A stretch of DNA of 64,000 nt. Origin: Demequina salsinemoris (lineage in GTDB: Bacteria; Actinomycetota; Actinomycetes; Actinomycetales; Demequinaceae). Shown here one piece after another: positions 62,246 to 64,000 of the stretch (within the stretch, counting starts at the first letter, position 1; every line of letters starts with the position of its first letter). The stretch spans positions 124,001-188,000 of the forward strand of contig NZ_BBQZ01000006.1 of the NCBI RefSeq assembly GCF_000974805.1, written 5' to 3'. The translations under genes were made by a program, and so were the position numbers. The notes beneath the pieces were generated by a model, which did not search any database, was not told where the DNA came from, and was given only the letters and a program-made list of their open reading frames with translations.

Positions 62246-62932
62246 ATGCGCATCGTGTCGATCCGCCGGTACCCCGTGAAGTCCATGGGCGGGGAGTCGC
62301 TCCCCGCCGTCACGCTGGACGCGCGAGGGCTCGTCGGCGACCGCGCGTGGGCCGTGCGCGACGCCGACTCCCGCCTCGCGTCGGGCAAGAACACGAAGCG
62401 GATGGTCCGCCGCGACGCCGTGTTCGGCTTCGGCGCGCGGACCGTCGACGGCGAGGTTCGGGTGAGCGACGGGGCCTCGGAATGGCCGGCCGGGTCGCAG
62501 GAGATGGACGATGCGCTGCGCCGGGCCATGGACGCCGACGTCGCCATGGCGCTGGAGACGGACGTGAAGCACTTCGACGACGGGGCGATCTCGCTGATCG
62601 GCACGGCGACGCTCGACTGGTGCGCGCGCGAGCTCGGAGTCGACGCGGATCCACGGCGGCTGCGCGTGAACCTCGTGCTCCAGACGGACGAGCCTTTCGT
62701 CGAGGAGACGTGGTTCGGGAACCGGCTGTCGATCGGGTCTGCCGTGCTCGCCCCGGTCCAACGGATCACGCGTTGTCGGACGATCGACCTCCCTCAGGAC
62801 GGGGTGTCTGGGACGACACGGTGGCTCAAGGCGCTGGGCGGCTCGCGCGACCTCCAGGCGGCCGTGTACTGCGATGTCGCGACGGCTGGGGAGGTCGCGG
62901 TGGGGGACGCGGTGGTCCTCGCGAGCACGTAG
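62246..62932 (+). CDS. MOSC-domain protein
   Basis: This 228-residue protein has the N-terminal beta-barrel (IRRYPVKSMGGESLPAVTLDARGLVGDRAWAV, cited as two adjacent motif blocks) and the MOSC core with VNLVLQTDEPFVEETWFG. ITRCRTIDLP carries the cysteine that ligates molybdenum in related proteins. Members handle the molybdenum cofactor, for example to reduce N-hydroxylated compounds. The start fits a leaderless transcript. Its stop codon overlaps the TAGGCT box (62930-62935) that probably serves the next gene. Confidence 0.88.
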   Translation: MRIVSIRRYPVKSMGGESLPAVTLDARGLVGDRAWAVRDADSRLASGKNTKRMVRRDAVFGFGARTVDGEVRVSDGASEWPAGSQEMDDALRRAMDADVAMALETDVKHFDDGAISLIGTATLDWCARELGVDADPRRLRVNLVLQTDEPFVEETWFGNRLSIGSAVLAPVQRITRCRTIDLPQDGVSGTTRWLKALGGSRDLQAAVYCDVATAGEVAVGDAVVLAST

Positions 62933-62972
62933 GCTCTCGCCGGGGTGCACGGAAGCGAGGAGAGGCCTACCT

Positions 62973-64000
62973 ATGACGACGACTGCTGAGCCAGGGCTGC
63001 GGCGGCCTGTGGCGGCGCGCGCCTTCAGGCCCGACATTCAGGCCATCCGTGCGCTTGCGGTCGGCTCGGTGCTCCTGTTCCACCTGTGGCCCGCGCGGTT
63101 CTCGGGCGGATACGTCGGAGTGGACGTGTTCTTCGTCGTCTCCGGCTTCCTCATCACGTCGCTGCTGCTCCGCGAGCACGCGCGCACGGGCACGATCCAC
63201 CTCTGGGAGTTCTGGGCAAGGCGCGTCCGGAGGCTGCTGCCCGCGTCCCTGCTCGTACTGCTCGCGACGGTCGCGATGGTCGCGCTGCTCACGCCCGTGA
63301 CCCGGTGGGCGGACACCGCACGTCACGTCGCGGCCGCCACCGTCTACGGCGAGAACTGGCTGCTCGCGGCCGACTCCGTGGACTACATGGCGTCCGAGGC
63401 CGCGGCCAGCCCCGTCCAGCACTACTGGTCGCTCTCCGTCGAGGAGCAGTTCTACGTCGTGTGGCCCCTGCTGCTGCTCGGGGCACTCGCGATCGCGGTG
63501 CGCTGGGGCCGCAAGCGTGCGCCGCTCGTGATGATCTCCGTCGTGGGCATCGCCTCGCTGGTCTTCTCCGCCGTCTTCACGCGCACCGACCCGGCCCAGG
63601 CCTACTTCGTCACGCCCACCCGCGCCTGGGAGTTCGCGGCGGGAGCGATCGTGGCCGTGCTGCCGGCGGCGGTCCTGTCCGACCGGGGCCGGTCCATCCT
63701 CGCGTGGGTCGGCATCGCCACGGTCGGCTCGTCGGTCGTGCTGCTTCAGGCGGACGCCCCGTTCCCGGGCGTCGTCGCGCTGTGGCCGGTCCTCGGAACC
63801 CTCGCGATCATCGTCGCCCGCCCCGGGGACGACGCGCTGTCACCCATGCGGATCGGTGGCGCCTGGTGGGTGCAGCGCCTCGGCGACCTGTCCTTCTCCG
63901 TCTACCTCTGGCACTGGCCGCTCATCATCGTCGCGCCCTACGTCATCGGCAGGACGCTCGCCTGGCCCGACAAGCTCGTGATCGCCGCGATCACCGTGGT
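62973..64000 (+). CDS. Acyltransferase family 3 (OafA/YrhL type), cut by window edge
   Basis: The visible 342 codons open with FRPDIQAIRALAVGSVLLFHLWP, the classic family-3 start with the catalytic His. GGYVGVDVFFVVSGFLIT follows, then RRVRRLLPASLLVLL and SLSVEEQFYVVWPLL. About nine membrane segments are in view. Such enzymes O-acetylate cell-surface sugars, and many have a C-terminal SGNH domain, which would lie beyond the window. The ATG follows GAGGAGAGG by about 10 nt. Confidence 0.92.
   Translation, partial: MTTTAEPGLRRPVAARAFRPDIQAIRALAVGSVLLFHLWPARFSGGYVGVDVFFVVSGFLITSLLLREHARTGTIHLWEFWARRVRRLLPASLLVLLATVAMVALLTPVTRWADTARHVAAATVYGENWLLAADSVDYMASEAAASPVQHYWSLSVEEQFYVVWPLLLLGALAIAVRWGRKRAPLVMISVVGIASLVFSAVFTRTDPAQAYFVTPTRAWEFAAGAIVAVLPAAVLSDRGRSILAWVGIATVGSSVVLLQADAPFPGVVALWPVLGTLAIIVARPGDDALSPMRIGGAWWVQRLGDLSFSVYLWHWPLIIVAPYVIGRTLAWPDKLVIAAITV

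Larger units (their letters stand above)
850..62514. repeat. Dispersed 9-mer family GGACGATGC / GCATCGTCC (about 41 copies)
   Basis: Read by eye, exact copies of GGACGATGC begin on the plus strand at 850, 4533, 6573, 11124, 11139, 13606, 20062, 21641, 23731, 26156, 33370, 37669, 40494, 41613, 42709, 44705, 50554, 51374, 51477, 56403 and 62506. The reverse complement begins at 4560, 11086, 15562, 15645, 16541, 18686, 21053, 22410, 39356, 41336, 42201, 43693, 45673, 47147, 49264, 49316, 50687, 54173, 61243 and 62206. Base composition alone predicts about one copy. Copies occur in several reading frames and in intergenic gaps. Function unknown. Confidence 0.75.

Noticed and set aside
1-64000. 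tRNA, rRNA, prophage or transposase genes
   Set aside because: No cloverleaf, rRNA-like or integrase/transposase sequence was seen on either strand.

Overview
The window is high-GC actinobacterial chromosome. Several signs point to the order Micrococcales: the GC content (about 72% by eye), the gene order, the cysteine-free S18 in the main ribosomal operon, and many genes whose start codon lies 6-7 nt after a TANNNT box. Genus cannot be fixed from the sequence alone. The left end keeps the order known from other actinobacteria near the origin of replication (in Mycobacterium tuberculosis Rv0046c to Rv0058): ino1 - padR - ponA - rpsF - ssb - rpsR - rplI - dnaB. There are no rRNA, tRNA, CRISPR, phage or transposase genes.

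Layout. (a) 1-8.4 kb: inositol-phosphate synthase (cut by the window edge) with its PadR regulator, a class A penicillin-binding protein, a FemAB-type cell-wall ligase, the rpsF-ssb-rpsR-rplI operon, and a 774-bp gap rich in structure (hexamer repeat, long inverted repeat, DnaA-box-like sites) before dnaB. (b) 8.4-18.7 kb: redox enzymes (an SDR with a zinc-ribbon tail, an aldo/keto reductase, a thioredoxin-like lipoprotein facing CcdA, a quinone reductase-like MDR), an EamA exporter, a SulP transporter and two membrane proteins of unknown function. (c) 18.7-26.2 kb: a branched-chain-type ABC importer (binding protein, two ATPases, two permeases), an aldehyde dehydrogenase and an AraC regulator, probably one uptake and oxidation unit for a small organic, perhaps aromatic, compound. 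One permease, livM, is frameshifted by a perfect 26-bp tandem duplication. (d) 26.2-36.2 kb: a sugar locus with two paralogous LacI regulators, tandem LacI-type operators, a binding protein with two permeases, a cytoplasmic GH3 and a GH42 beta-galactosidase. It probably imports and cleaves short beta-linked galactosides or glucosides; no ATPase is encoded with it.

(e) 36.2-43 kb: small accessory genes, including an isochorismatase-like hydrolase, a GntR regulator, five proteins of unknown function, a GyrI-like protein and a pentapeptide-repeat protein. (f) 43-58 kb: an FAD aromatic hydroxylase with MarR, an APH-type kinase, AraC with a GH4 alpha-galactosidase, a GH30 hydrolase, TetR, HAD phosphatase with an MFS carrier, LysR with a divergent MFS carrier, asparaginase, and a GPH-like MFS carrier. 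A 567-bp gene-free stretch of clearly lower GC follows. (g) 58.6-64 kb: a flippase-like membrane protein fused to a degenerate kinase domain, a CPBP-family protein, a MOSC protein and the start of an acyltransferase.

Three signals stand out beyond the genes. The 9-mer GGACGATGC occurs about 40 times on both strands and is denser in the short intergenic gaps. About a dozen genes look leaderless, with one fixed promoter-to-start geometry. Several long perfect inverted repeats are present, notably at 768-814, 17393-17490 and 53042-53141, the last flanked by a 55-bp direct repeat.
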